This document shows positions 54,105 to 62,224 of a DNA stretch of 64,000 bases, piece by piece. Position 1 is the stretch's first letter; each line of letters starts with the position of its first letter. This stretch comes from Flavobacterium sp. 9 (lineage in GTDB: Bacteria; Bacteroidota; Bacteroidia; Flavobacteriales; Flavobacteriaceae), in the NCBI RefSeq assembly GCF_002754195.1, contig NZ_PEEU01000001.1:3906001-3970000 (forward strand). Reading direction: 5' to 3'. The notes beneath the pieces are model-generated. The model was not told the DNA's origin. It saw only the letters and a program-made list of their open reading frames with translations, and did not search any database. The position numbers and the translations under genes are program-made.

Positions 54105-54914
54105 TTATTTTTGAAGAGTAAAAGGTTGGATTTTAATTCCAGCCTCGTCAAGTGCAGCTTTGCAATTTTCTAAAGTCTCTGAAAAAACAGAACCATAATT
54201 TGCGTTTTTTGCCCAGGGACGAACTGCAAATTCAACAGAACTAGCCGTTAAGTTTTTTACGAAAACCTCTGGAGCCGGCTTTTTAAGTACTTTAGGATTT
54301 GAGTTTAAAACATTCAAAAGAACTTCTTTTGCTTTTTTGATATCAGAATCATAAGAAACCGCAAAAGTCAAATCTGCTCTTCTTTCTCCCTGCATTGAAT
54401 AGTTAATAATCGTTCCGTTTGATAATGCACCATTTGGCACAAAAACAGTTTGATTATTGGCGGTAAGCATTTTGGTAACAAAAATTTGAATTTCTAATAC
54501 TGTTGCAATCACACCTTGTGATTCGATAGTATCGCCAACTTTAAAAGGTTTGAAAACGATAATTAACATTCCTCCTGCAAAGTTAGAAAGCGAACCTTGC
54601 AAAGACAAACCAACTGCAAGTCCCATTGCTCCTAAAATGGCAACAAATGAAGAAGTCTCGATTCCAAGTTTTGAAATAAATGTGACAAACAATAAAATTC
54701 GAAGTGCCCATATTAAAATATCCGAAAGGAATTTGGTTAATGTGGGATCTAAATTTCTTTGAATCATTACTTTGGTAATGATTTTATTGATCAATCTGAT
54801 GGCATAAATACCAACAAATAAAATTAGTAATGCCGAAATTAATTTAGGCGAATAATCAACTAATACGTCAATGAATTTTGTGGCGTAATTGCTAAGTTGT
54901 TCTGGACTCATCAT
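54105..54914 (-). CDS. MscS-family small-conductance mechanosensitive channel
   Basis: A 269-residue inner-membrane channel opening under osmotic downshock. Three N-terminal helices, the pore-lining TM3 with alternating Gly/Ala (VAILGAMGLAVGLSLQGSLSNFAGGMLIIVFKPFKVGD), the beta domain and the C-terminal alpha/beta vestibule ending PFTLQK. Length corresponds to the E. coli MscS core. A hairpin terminator stands directly before the ATG inside the predicted leader. Confidence 0.94.
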   Translation of the reverse strand: MMSPEQLSNYATKFIDVLVDYSPKLISALLILFVGIYAIRLINKIITKVMIQRNLDPTLTKFLSDILIWALRILLFVTFISKLGIETSSFVAILGAMGLAVGLSLQGSLSNFAGGMLIIVFKPFKVGDTIESQGVIATVLEIQIFVTKMLTANNQTVFVPNGALSNGTIINYSMQGERRADLTFAVSYDSDIKKAKEVLLNVLNSNPKVLKKPAPEVFVKNLTASSVEFAVRPWAKNANYGSVFSETLENCKAALDEAGIKIQPFTLQK

Positions 54915-54926
54915 GTTTTATAGAAT

Positions 54927-54952
54927 AAAAAAACCTTCTCAAAAGAGAAGGT
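54927..54952 (-). terminator. Hairpin terminator directly before mscS
   Basis: On the minus strand ACCTTCTC and GAGAAGGT close a TTTT loop, followed by seven T. It ends about 12 bases before the mscS ATG. It may end the transcript of the upstream helical protein gene or attenuate mscS. Confidence 0.75.
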
Positions 54953-54964
54953 ATATTAGTGGTG

Positions 54965-54972
54965 CAAATATA
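54965..54972 (-). promoter_or_regulatory. -7 element upstream of mscS
   Basis: The minus strand reads TATATTTG, perfect TAnnTTTG, 50 bases before the ATG and upstream of the hairpin terminator. Confidence 0.5.
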
Positions 54973-55003
54973 AAGATATTTCTTTTATAAGAAAAATAAG
55001 GAT

Positions 55004-55432
55004 CTATTCCTTGTCTGCGGTTTCATCAACAATTTTATCCGTTGCATCTTCAGTTTTTTCAGCTGCATCTTCAGTTTTTTCAGCTGCATCAACTACAGTT
55101 TCGGCAGCAACCGCTTTAGTTTCTTGAGTAAGATCACTGGCTTTTTCTTTTACCGTGTCAATTACATCACTTAATGAATCAGATGCTTTCTCTACATATT
55201 CGCTCACGATATCTTTTGCCTGATGTGCATATTCTGCAGCGCTTTCAAGTATTGGTTCCGAAGCTTCTTTGGCTTTTGCGAAAGTTTCTTCTGCAAAAGT
55301 CTCAGCTTTTTCTACATAAGGTGCAGCAGCTTCTTTAGCTTGTTCAATAGTAGTTTCTGCCTGATTAGCTAAATCTGTAGCGGTTTCTTTGGCTGAGCCA
55401 AATAAATTCTTGAAAAATGATGTTACTCCCAT
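55004..55432 (-). CDS. Ala/Glu/Lys-rich helical repeat protein (LEA/YtxH-like)
   Basis: A 142-residue, low-complexity protein predicted to be one long amphipathic helix. Segments such as ETATDLANQAETTIEQAKEA and AKEASEPILESAAEYAHQAKDI repeat with roughly 11-residue periodicity, as in LEA-like or apolipoprotein-like stress proteins. The short N-terminus MGVTSFFKNLFGSA may associate with membranes. The C-terminal AAEKTED repeat is encoded by a 21-base tandem DNA repeat (55044-55085). Function unknown; a role in envelope or osmotic stress would suit its position beside mscS but is inference. Confidence 0.7.
   Translation of the reverse strand: MGVTSFFKNLFGSAKETATDLANQAETTIEQAKEAAAPYVEKAETFAEETFAKAKEASEPILESAAEYAHQAKDIVSEYVEKASDSLSDVIDTVKEKASDLTQETKAVAAETVVDAAEKTEDAAEKTEDATDKIVDETADKE
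55044..55085. repeat. 21-bp tandem repeat, two copies
   Basis: A 21-base unit is repeated perfectly head to tail (55044-55064 and 55065-55085), with the first five bases of a third. It encodes two copies of a heptad AEKTEDA, so slippage would change helix length in whole heptads without a frameshift. Confidence 0.8.
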
Positions 55433-55530
55433 GGTTTGAAATTTGATTTGTTAAGAATACAATATTAAATCATTTTTACAAGAATTGTAGTGTTATTGTT
55501 AAAATAATTTACTGATAGTAAATAAGATAT

Positions 55531-55563
55531 ATAAAAAAAGCGTCTACCAATGGCAGACGCTTT
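55531..55563 (-). terminator. Terminator after the NifU-like gene
   Basis: AAAGCGTCT and AGACGCTTT pair around a 9-base loop. On the minus strand the T run follows, ending the NifU-like transcript. Confidence 0.85.
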
Positions 55564-55584
55564 CTGTTTATTTAAAACGTAATA

Positions 55585-56484
55585 TTATGCGTTTAAAGCT
55601 TCTACTTTAATAGCTTCATCGTTTAGCATACTTTTTAGCATATTTTCGATTCCGCTTTTTAGAGTAAAAGTAGATGACGGACAACCGCTGCAAGCACCTT
55701 GTAGAATTACTTTTACAGTTTTGTCTTCTTCATTATATGAATCAAAAGCAATATTTCCACCGTCAGCAGCAACTGCAGGTTTTACATATTCTTCTAAAAT
55801 GTTAATGATTTGTTGAGAAGTAACATCCAATTTGTCAAATGCTTCATCTTTAGTGATGTCATTTTTAGTCGCAACTTCAATTAAAGTTTCATCTAAAACA
55901 GTTCCTCCATTTTCGATAAATTGTTTGATGAAAGATCTAACTTCTAATGTGATTTCATCCCAATTATTAATGTCATATTTTGTTACCGAAATATAATTTT
56001 CATCAATAAAAACCTCTTTTACATATGGAAATTTGAATAATTCTTTTGCTAAAGGAGAAGAAGCAGTCTGATCGATGTTTTTGTATTCTACAGCATTTCT
56101 GGTTAACATTCTGCTAACTACAAATTTTAGAGCAGCAGGATTTGGAGTTGTTTCTCCATAAACCGTTATTGGTTGTTTCTTTGTTGTAGTTTCGTCAACT
56201 TTTATGATAACACCACCTTTGTCAACAAATGCTATAATTTGTTCAGCAACAGCGTCTTTAACGTCGTCCCATTCTACAATACTGTATCTTTCGATAGCGA
56301 TAAAGTTTCCTGAAATATAAACTGTTTTTACAAACGGAAGATAGAATAATTGTTGTGCTAATGGAGATGCTTGTGCTTCATCTATATTTTTGAACTCAAA
56401 ACTTTGATTTTGTGTAATGAAATCTTCAAACTCGAACTTTAAGATCGTTGGGTTTTGAGTTTCTTTTATGGTGATTTTTGTCAT
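55585..56484 (-). CDS. NifU/Nfu-type iron-sulfur cluster carrier
   Basis: A 299-residue Fe-S cluster scaffold or carrier. It has two consecutive Nfu N-terminal domains (about 3-95 and 105-198, each with the pattern TxNPxxLKF, SPLAxxLFxxP and a VKxVxI strand) and one C-terminal NifU domain (about 220-299) with the cluster-binding pair Cys265/Cys268 in GACSGCPSS. The duplicated N-domain is a common form in Bacteroidota. It is transcribed divergently from a PorP/SprF-like gene. A palindrome overlaps its promoter. Confidence 0.93.
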   Translation of the reverse strand: MTKITIKETQNPTILKFEFEDFITQNQSFEFKNIDEAQASPLAQQLFYLPFVKTVYISGNFIAIERYSIVEWDDVKDAVAEQIIAFVDKGGVIIKVDETTTKKQPITVYGETTPNPAALKFVVSRMLTRNAVEYKNIDQTASSPLAKELFKFPYVKEVFIDENYISVTKYDINNWDEITLEVRSFIKQFIENGGTVLDETLIEVATKNDITKDEAFDKLDVTSQQIINILEEYVKPAVAADGGNIAFDSYNEEDKTVKVILQGACSGCPSSTFTLKSGIENMLKSMLNDEAIKVEALNA

Positions 56485-56485
56485 G

Positions 56486-56508
56486 ATTTGTAAATTTTTA
56501 CAAATTTA
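56486..56508 (-). promoter_or_regulatory. Promoter and palindrome of the NifU-like gene
   Basis: The minus strand reads TAAATTTG at 56508-56501 (TAnnTTTG). A 9-2-9 palindrome, ATTTGTAAA and TTTACAAAT at 56486-56505, overlaps it and covers the probable transcription start. Confidence 0.5.
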
Positions 56509-56532
56509 GTAAACTTATTTTCTACTAATACC

Positions 56533-56540
56533 TATATTTG
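56533..56540 (+). promoter_or_regulatory. -7 element upstream of the solo PorP/SprF-like gene
   Basis: TATATTTG, perfect TAnnTTTG, 87 bases before the ATG. Divergent to the NifU-like promoter. Confidence 0.45.
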
Positions 56541-56627
56541 ATTTTTTAATAAAATAATTAAGACTCTTTTCAAATAAATCGTATTAAATTATGAGAGTCA
56601 AAAATATAAGTAAACAAAATTGCCTTT

Positions 56628-57617
56628 ATGGAATTTAGAATCAAGGTTTTATTCATTTTTATTATTACATCGTTTTATTCTTATTCACAAGAGGGGATTC
56701 CGGTTTATTCAGATTATTTATCCGATAATTACTATTTAATTCATCCGTCGATGGCGGGAGCGGCGAATTGTACAAAAATAAGATTGACAGCCAGAAAGCA
56801 ATGGTTTGGTCAGGAAGACGCTCCGTCACTTCAAACTTTAAGCATGAACGGAAGAATTGGAGAAAGATCAGGTGCTGGTATTATCCTGTTTAATGATAAA
56901 AATGGTTACCATTCTCAAAAAGGTGTAAAGGTTACTTATGCACATCATATTATGTTCTCGAGAGACGAAATAGATTTAAATCAACTTTCGTTTGGTATAA
57001 ATGCAGGTTTGATTCAAAATCAATTAGACGAAACTAAATTTGGAGGAACTTTTGATCCGATCGTTTATGGTCAAATTCAAAAAGATTCTTACTTCAATGT
57101 TGATGTTGGAGCTTCGTATAATTATTTAGATTTTTATGCTCATGCAACTGTTCAGGGTTTATTAGAGACTAGAAGAGATTTATATACGGACTATGAAAGT
57201 GATAACTTGAGAAAGTATTTACTTAGTGCGGGTTATGTTTTTGGAAAAAGAGAAAATATTACCTGGGAACCTTCTATTTTGTTTCAGCTATTTGATAAAA
57301 CAAAACAGAAATCTATCGATTTAAACATGAAAGCGTATAAAAATATGGATTTCGGAAGTTTATGGGCTGCATTATCTTACAGAAGAAGTTTTGATGGTGC
57401 AGAATATAGAAGCGGAAGTGGAGTTTCATCTCAAAAATTACAATATTTTACGCCTATTGTTGGGGTGAATTTTAATAATTTCATGTTTGCTTATACGTAT
57501 TCTCAAGTTGTAGGCGATGTAAAATTTGACACTGGTGCTTATCACCAGGTTACTTTGGGAATTAATTTATTTTGCAAAAGAGAACGTTACGACTGTAATT
57601 GTCCTGCTATTAATTAA
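56628..57617 (+). CDS. PorP/SprF family type IX secretion membrane protein (solo)
   Basis: A 329-residue outer-membrane barrel with signal peptide about 1-20 (ending SYSQ). Family features after the cleavage site: VYSDYLSDNYYLIHPSMAGAANC, TARKQWFGQEDAPSLQTLSMNGRIG and GAGIILFNDKNGYHS. It lacks a neighbouring giant client or OmpA-type gene, unlike the paralogue at 19.9 kb. It ends in a Cys-rich tail (FCKRERYDCNCPAIN), which is unusual for an outer-membrane barrel. It might serve T9SS clients encoded elsewhere or be the housekeeping PorP homologue. Confidence 0.88.
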   Translation: MEFRIKVLFIFIITSFYSYSQEGIPVYSDYLSDNYYLIHPSMAGAANCTKIRLTARKQWFGQEDAPSLQTLSMNGRIGERSGAGIILFNDKNGYHSQKGVKVTYAHHIMFSRDEIDLNQLSFGINAGLIQNQLDETKFGGTFDPIVYGQIQKDSYFNVDVGASYNYLDFYAHATVQGLLETRRDLYTDYESDNLRKYLLSAGYVFGKRENITWEPSILFQLFDKTKQKSIDLNMKAYKNMDFGSLWAALSYRRSFDGAEYRSGSGVSSQKLQYFTPIVGVNFNNFMFAYTYSQVVGDVKFDTGAYHQVTLGINLFCKRERYDCNCPAIN

Positions 57618-57626
57618 ATCAATTTT

Positions 57627-58145
57627 ATGTTAATCAAATCTGTAAACGGAAAAACGCCTCAAATTCCTGAGGATTGTTATGTTGCCGAAAATGCTACGAT
57701 TATTGGCGATGTTACTTTTGGAGATTCTTGTAGTGTTTGGTTTAACGCGGTAATTCGCGGCGATGTTCACTTTATCAAAATCGGGAACAAAGTAAATATT
57801 CAGGACGGAGCGATTATTCATTGCACGTATCAAAAACATCCCACTATTATTGGAAATAATGTTTCGATAGGACATAATGCGATTGTACATGGTTGTACGG
57901 TTCATGATAATGTTTTAATAGGAATGGGCGCAATCGTAATGGACAATTGTGTCATAGAAAGTAATTCTATTATTGCAGCCGGAGCAGTTATAATTCAAAA
58001 TACTGTTGTAACTTCTGGAAGTATTTACGCTGGTGTTCCGGCAAAAAAAGTAAAAGATATTGATCAATCTGACTTTGCAGGCGAAATCGAGCGTATTTCG
58101 AACAATTATGTAATGTATTCCGGATGGCTTAAAGACGAAAAATAA
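57627..58145 (+). CDS. Gamma-class carbonic anhydrase-like hexapeptide protein
   Basis: A 172-residue left-handed beta-helix protein of the YrdA/PaaY/CaiE branch. Hexapeptide repeats run from about 20 to 140. The three metal-binding histidines of gamma-carbonic anhydrases are conserved: His65 (AIIHCT), His83 (SIGHNA) and His88 (IVHGCT). The protein would be cytosolic and trimeric. Whether it truly hydrates CO2 or has another metal-dependent activity cannot be told from sequence. It follows the PorP/SprF-like gene by 9 bases and shares its transcript. Confidence 0.92.
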   Translation: MLIKSVNGKTPQIPEDCYVAENATIIGDVTFGDSCSVWFNAVIRGDVHFIKIGNKVNIQDGAIIHCTYQKHPTIIGNNVSIGHNAIVHGCTVHDNVLIGMGAIVMDNCVIESNSIIAAGAVIIQNTVVTSGSIYAGVPAKKVKDIDQSDFAGEIERISNNYVMYSGWLKDEK

Positions 58146-58162
58146 ACTATAAATAACTCAAT

Positions 58163-58219
58163 AAAAAAAATCCAAATTCCAATTGTTGTTGAACGCTATT
58201 GGAATTTGGATTTTTTTTT
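58163..58219. terminator. Bidirectional terminator
   Basis: AAAATCCAAATTCCAAT and ATTGGAATTTGGATTTT form a 17-bp stem with A and T runs on both sides. It separates the carbonic anhydrase gene from the convergent LytTR regulator gene and can serve both. Confidence 0.95.
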
Positions 58220-58232
58220 ATTGGAATTTTAA

Positions 58233-58949
58233 TTACAGGTTGATTCTTTCGAAGAAAGCATTCTTGTAACTCTCGCTAATTGGAATTCGTTTATCACTAA
58301 TCAAAACTTTATTTTTCTGAATTGATTTTACGTGTTTTATATTGATGATATAAGACCTGTGAATTCTTGAAAATCCTTTGCTGGAAAGTAAGTTTTCTAA
58401 CTTTATTAAACTAATTAAGGTTAGAGTGAATTTATTGTCTGTAGTATAAATTTTTACATAATCTTTTAGACCTTCAATAAAGAGAATATCCGAAAAATTC
58501 ATTTTTACGTTTTCATATTCAGCTCTTACAAACATAAAATCCTGTTCTAATTCCGGAGCAGTTGTGTTTTCAGAAATTGCCTGAGTAGAAGCAGTTGGAT
58601 TTAAAATTTGCTGTGCTCTGACAACTGATTTTAAAAAACGATGAAACGGAATTGGTTTTACCAAATAATCAACAGCACCAAGATTAAATCCTTCAACAGC
58701 ATAATCAGAATAAGCCGTTGTGAATATAATTAAAGGCTTTTTTTCGATTGTATTTAAAAAATCTATACCAGAGAAATGTGGCATCTGAATGTCTAAAAAA
58801 ATCAAATCGACGTTGTTTTGATTGATAAAAGAAACGGCATCAATAGCATTATTAAAAGTGCTGACCAACTCGAGAGAATCTATTTTTCGAACAAAATCTT
58901 CTAATAATTCAACCGCTAAAGGTTCATCGTCTATAATTACACATTTCAT
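58233..58949 (-). CDS. LytTR-family response regulator
   Basis: A 238-residue AlgR/LytR-type transcription factor. Receiver domain (about 1-115): acidic pocket DDE at 7-9, phosphoacceptor Asp53 in FLDIQMP, and Lys98 in LVKPI. A linker with ASTQAISENTTAPELEQ precedes the LytTR DNA-binding domain (about 133-238), with NVKMNFSDILFIEGLKDYVKIYT and FSRIHRSYIINIKHV. It is very probably the partner of the LytS-type kinase located one gene upstream. It has its own promoter. Confidence 0.95.
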   Translation of the reverse strand: MKCVIIDDEPLAVELLEDFVRKIDSLELVSTFNNAIDAVSFINQNNVDLIFLDIQMPHFSGIDFLNTIEKKPLIIFTTAYSDYAVEGFNLGAVDYLVKPIPFHRFLKSVVRAQQILNPTASTQAISENTTAPELEQDFMFVRAEYENVKMNFSDILFIEGLKDYVKIYTTDNKFTLTLISLIKLENLLSSKGFSRIHRSYIINIKHVKSIQKNKVLISDKRIPISESYKNAFFERINL

Positions 58950-58989
58950 CTTGTTGGAGATTAAATTTTAAAAGTCTTTTTTTGGTGCT

Positions 58990-58997
58990 CAAAAGTA
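58990..58997 (-). promoter_or_regulatory. -7 promoter element of the LytTR regulator
   Basis: The minus strand reads TACTTTTG, a TAnnTTTG match, 40 bases before the ATG. The identical octamer precedes the operon of the partner kinase (63084-63091). Confidence 0.55.
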
Positions 58998-59057
58998 GTT
59001 TTAAACCAATGAATTAAGTTTTAAAGTTTTCATAAAAAACAAAATTCATTTTTCAAA

Positions 59058-59765
59058 CTACCCATTTACTGTTATGGTTTTACTAAGCGTATAACCATCT
59101 GTCAAATTTCCGGTTAACGTTGCTAATTCACTTTCAAGACTGTCTGAAAAAACGTTGTCTTTTGTATTGGAAGTATCCGCTTGACCGTGAGCAGAATAAT
59201 TAGTACTTGAATAAACTTCGCTTGCAACATTTTCGGGAAAAGCAATTTGTGTTACCAATAATGATGCTCCGCTAGTAGATAACACTTCAACATGTACATG
59301 TGGAGCTCTGCCTTGATACCAACCCGGAAAAATAGAAATAAATGAAACTTCTCCTTTTGAATTTGTCGTTTGTCTGCCTCTTAAAAAATGAACAGAAGTA
59401 TAATCTGTTTGTTGCATCGAAGTGCCTCCATATTCAGAATAATTTCCGTCTTTATCGCAATGCCAAACATCCACAAAAACACTTTCTAATGGAGCGCAGT
59501 TATTATTTTTATTTTCGATAATAAGATTAATAAGTAAAGCTACGCCAATTCGATCAGATTTTATATTTTCTAATACCAGTTGGCTTGGCGTTTTGATAGG
59601 GAAGGGGCCTTTTGTTTCAGCAGGAGAAACATTGCAGCTTCCATCGGACGAATTTGTATTGGTATCGTCATTATCACTTTTAGAACAAGATTCTAATAAT
59701 TTTGAGGCTGTTGCCAAAGATGCAATTCCTAATATACTATTTCTAATGAATTTTTTTCTATCCAT
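59058..59765 (-). CDS. Intradiol ring-cleavage dioxygenase-like lipoprotein
   Basis: A 235-residue protein related to protocatechuate/catechol dioxygenases. The four non-heme Fe(III) ligands are all visible: Tyr109 (DKDGNYS), Tyr150, His156 and His158 (FPGWYQGRAPHVHVEV). The GPF motif after the linker (ETKGPFP) is also typical. The N-terminus (DRKKFIRNSILGIASLATASKLLESC) looks like a lipoprotein signal ending at Cys27, so the enzyme would face the periplasm. Substrate unknown. It sits between the sensor kinase and its regulator, 12 bases after the kinase stop. Confidence 0.88.
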   Translation of the reverse strand: MDRKKFIRNSILGIASLATASKLLESCSKSDNDDTNTNSSDGSCNVSPAETKGPFPIKTPSQLVLENIKSDRIGVALLINLIIENKNNNCAPLESVFVDVWHCDKDGNYSEYGGTSMQQTDYTSVHFLRGRQTTNSKGEVSFISIFPGWYQGRAPHVHVEVLSTSGASLLVTQIAFPENVASEVYSSTNYSAHGQADTSNTKDNVFSDSLESELATLTGNLTDGYTLSKTITVNG

Positions 59766-59777
59766 GATAAGTTGTGT

Positions 59778-60878
59778 TTAATTGATTGCGTTTTGAATTT
59801 CATCCAGCTGTAAATTCAAATGCACACGATAAAAATTATCGTCTTGCGTGATCGTAAGTTCGTGAGCATCTGGATAAAGCAAATCCAGTCTGTTTTGAAT
59901 ATTCACTAATCCAATTCCTGAATTTTCAGGATCTTTCAGATAGTTTTCAATGGTGTTTTCGATCCAAAAATCAAGACTATTGTTCATGATAAAAATCTTA
60001 ATTTTTACGTGAGCTGCTCCTTTATAATCAGTTCCGTATTTAAAGGCATTTTCAACAAATGAAATCAGTAACAATGGCTCAATAAATTTATTTTTTGTGT
60101 CACCGTGAACATTAATAACAATGTCTTCGATATTGTTGAGTCTTAGCTTTTGTAATTCGATGTAATTCTGAATGTAATTGATTTCTTTTTCCAAAGCCAC
60201 CGTTTTATTATCTGTTTCATAAAGCATATAACGCATTAATTCAGATAACGTGACGATGGCATCGGGGACCAAATCAGATTTTTTGTGCGCCAAAGAATAA
60301 ATACTATTTAACGAATTGAATAAAAAATGCGGATTGGTTTGTTTGCGCAAATAAATCAATTCAGTATTTGTTCTGTGGGTTTCGGCAATAAGTTTGTTTT
60401 GTTGGTTGTTATAAAATTCTGTAAGCGTTCTGATTGCTGCACTTATAGTAATAATTAAAATATAGAAAAGCGAAGGACCAATTTTAAAAAACAGAGGCTG
60501 TCTTGTTGCCATTATTCCTCTTATTCGGGTTCCTTTATACATCAATTTAAAATCTTCCTGAGGTATCAATCTTGGTCTGATATGTTTAAATTCAGGAATA
60601 AAATAATTGATTCTGATAATCATGAAAGCAGCAATCAAAATAAAAACAAAAGCAAAATAGGACCAGTATTTTTTCTGCAAAAGCAAAGCTGGAACCAAAT
60701 AAAAATAGTTGAGATAAAACAATACAATTCCGGTAAGCCATTGCACATAAAAGTCATTATTGATACGGAACGGACTTTCGTAAAACTGAATTAAAGAAGT
60801 CAGAATAAAGAAAACCCATATCATGCAATGGAATAAAATTGTATTGGAACTCGTATTTTTAATGGTATCTATTTTCAT
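59778..60878 (-). CDS. LytS/YehU-type sensor histidine kinase
   Basis: A 366-residue inner-membrane kinase. Four predicted helices (about 15-32, 45-65, 70-90 and 131-150) form the sensor part, with no recognised ligand domain. The His_kinase domain has the phosphoacceptor His184 in RKQTNPHFLFNSLNSIYSL, followed by a HATPase domain with SFVENAFKYG (N box) and GIGLVNIQNRLDLLY (G box). It starts directly after the DUF4907 stop, so its expression is coupled to the lipoprotein genes before it. LytTR regulator at 58.2 kb is the likely target. Confidence 0.95.
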   Translation of the reverse strand: MKIDTIKNTSSNTILFHCMIWVFFILTSLIQFYESPFRINNDFYVQWLTGIVLFYLNYFYLVPALLLQKKYWSYFAFVFILIAAFMIIRINYFIPEFKHIRPRLIPQEDFKLMYKGTRIRGIMATRQPLFFKIGPSLFYILIITISAAIRTLTEFYNNQQNKLIAETHRTNTELIYLRKQTNPHFLFNSLNSIYSLAHKKSDLVPDAIVTLSELMRYMLYETDNKTVALEKEINYIQNYIELQKLRLNNIEDIVINVHGDTKNKFIEPLLLISFVENAFKYGTDYKGAAHVKIKIFIMNNSLDFWIENTIENYLKDPENSGIGLVNIQNRLDLLYPDAHELTITQDDNFYRVHLNLQLDEIQNAIN

Positions 60879-61211
60879 TTATAATTTTATTTTTAATAAA
60901 ATTAAATCATTTTTCGTTACCGTTGGCGATATATGCTGATTGAGTTTGTCAACTACTAAATGTGCCACTTTTAATGCATCATCTTCTGTCGAAAAGCTTT
61001 TAGAATCACTTATCACCGGTATTATAGATTGCTTGATTATGATTTTACTTTTGTAAGCAATTGAATATCCCCAACCGGATTTTGTTTTGAAAGATTCTGT
61101 TTTAAAAGTTTCATTTTTTGAGCAGGCAACAAATTGCAAAACAAGTAAAAGAAACAGTAAATTCTTCTGGATTTTGGTCCAGAAGAATTTTATTTGTGTA
61201 TTAATTATCAT
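60879..61211 (-). CDS. DUF4907-like lipoprotein
   Basis: A small lipoprotein of about 110 residues. Of several in-frame ATGs, the one at 61211 (or 61217) gives a plain N-terminus MIINTQIKFFWTKIQKN before a lipoprotein signal ending LLLVLQFVAC, with the lipid-bearing Cys followed by SKNE. The mature part (GWGYSIAYKSKIIIKQSIIPVISDSKSF, then DALKVAHLVVDKLNQ) matches what I remember of DUF4907. The start overlaps the end of the Kelch gene by about 11 bases and the stop touches the kinase start, so all three are translationally coupled. Confidence 0.75.
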   Translation of the reverse strand: MIINTQIKFFWTKIQKNLLFLLLVLQFVACSKNETFKTESFKTKSGWGYSIAYKSKIIIKQSIIPVISDSKSFSTEDDALKVAHLVVDKLNQHISPTVTKNDLILLKIKL

Positions 61212-62208
61212 CGTCATTTTGCGCATCCAAAGGTTTAAATTCCCAAGCATCATCAAAGTAAGTAGAACCTATTCTTCCTAACATATAAAAACCACGGTTG
61301 TTGATTGCAAATCCTACAGCATCTGATCTTGTAGCGCCTTCCATAGGAGTTCTTTCTACCCAAAGATCTGTTGACGGAATGTATTCCCAAACAGTTTTGA
61401 TACTTTCACCACCTACAATATATCCCAATCCATTCATAGAAAAACTAGAAGCATTTGCACGAACAATTGCATAATCGTCATTGTAAGTTGGGTCATCATC
61501 TGTGTCTTTATCGACATCACGTTTTCTGGTCCAAACATCAGTTGATGGATCAAATTCCCAAAAATCTTCCTGATAAACTCCATTGTTTACTCCGGTTACC
61601 AAATACGCTTTAGTATCAATTACAAATACAGTAGCATTACGTCTTTTGTTTCCGCTAAATCCGTTAACAAGAGTCCATGTATTTGCCTGATCGTCGTATT
61701 GATAAAAATCTTTTAGATAATTTCCGTCATAACCAGTTCCAAAATAAGCTTTTCCACCTACTTGAAAACCTACAGCACCATAACGGCCAGTTCCTCCAAA
61801 ATCAGTTTTTTGAGTCCAGCTATTGCTTGTTGGATCGTATTGGTAAAAATCTTTCAGCTTATTGGTTCCATCGTAACCCAAGCCAACGTATCCTTTTCCG
61901 TTAAGGGTAAAACTTGAAGCAGAACTTCTTCCTACTCCGGCAAAATCGGCTTTTTGTTCCCAATAATCTCCTGTGGAATTATATGCCCATAAATCTTTTA
62001 AATATACATCTCCAGTATAACCTGCCGCTACATAAGCATAATCTCCTATGACAAAACTAGTCGCACTAGATCTTGCAGGTCCATCAAATGCAGATTTTTT
62101 AATCCAGTTTCCTACCAAATCATCATCCTCATCGTCATGACTACAGCCTATAAAAAAGAGACTAGAAAACAGTGCCGCGAATAATATTCCTTTTTTTAAA
62201 TTATTCAT
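61201..62208 (-). CDS. Kelch-repeat lipoprotein
   Basis: A 335-residue lipoprotein: signal with lipobox FFIGC at Cys22, then six Kelch-type repeats of about 45-50 residues (pattern RSSATSFVIGDYAYVAAGY, DLWAYNSTGDYWEQK) predicted to close as a beta-propeller (about 34-325), and an acidic tail (DAQNDDDN). A longer loop (KRDVDKDTDDDPTYNDDYAIVR) inserts in the fifth blade and is Asp-rich, possibly metal-binding. Likely displayed on the periplasmic or outer face of the outer membrane; ligand unknown. Second gene of the minus-strand operon. Confidence 0.9.
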   Translation of the reverse strand: MNNLKKGILFAALFSSLFFIGCSHDDEDDDLVGNWIKKSAFDGPARSSATSFVIGDYAYVAAGYTGDVYLKDLWAYNSTGDYWEQKADFAGVGRSSASSFTLNGKGYVGLGYDGTNKLKDFYQYDPTSNSWTQKTDFGGTGRYGAVGFQVGGKAYFGTGYDGNYLKDFYQYDDQANTWTLVNGFSGNKRRNATVFVIDTKAYLVTGVNNGVYQEDFWEFDPSTDVWTRKRDVDKDTDDDPTYNDDYAIVRANASSFSMNGLGYIVGGESIKTVWEYIPSTDLWVERTPMEGATRSDAVGFAINNRGFYMLGRIGSTYFDDAWEFKPLDAQNDDDN

Positions 62209-62224
62209 AGTGTATTAAATTTAT

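Noticed and set aside
60879..61256. Longer DUF4907 protein starting at 61256
   Set aside because: It would overlap the Kelch gene by about 55 bases and place a charged, Met-rich stretch before the lipoprotein signal; a start at 61211 or 61217 is more plausible.
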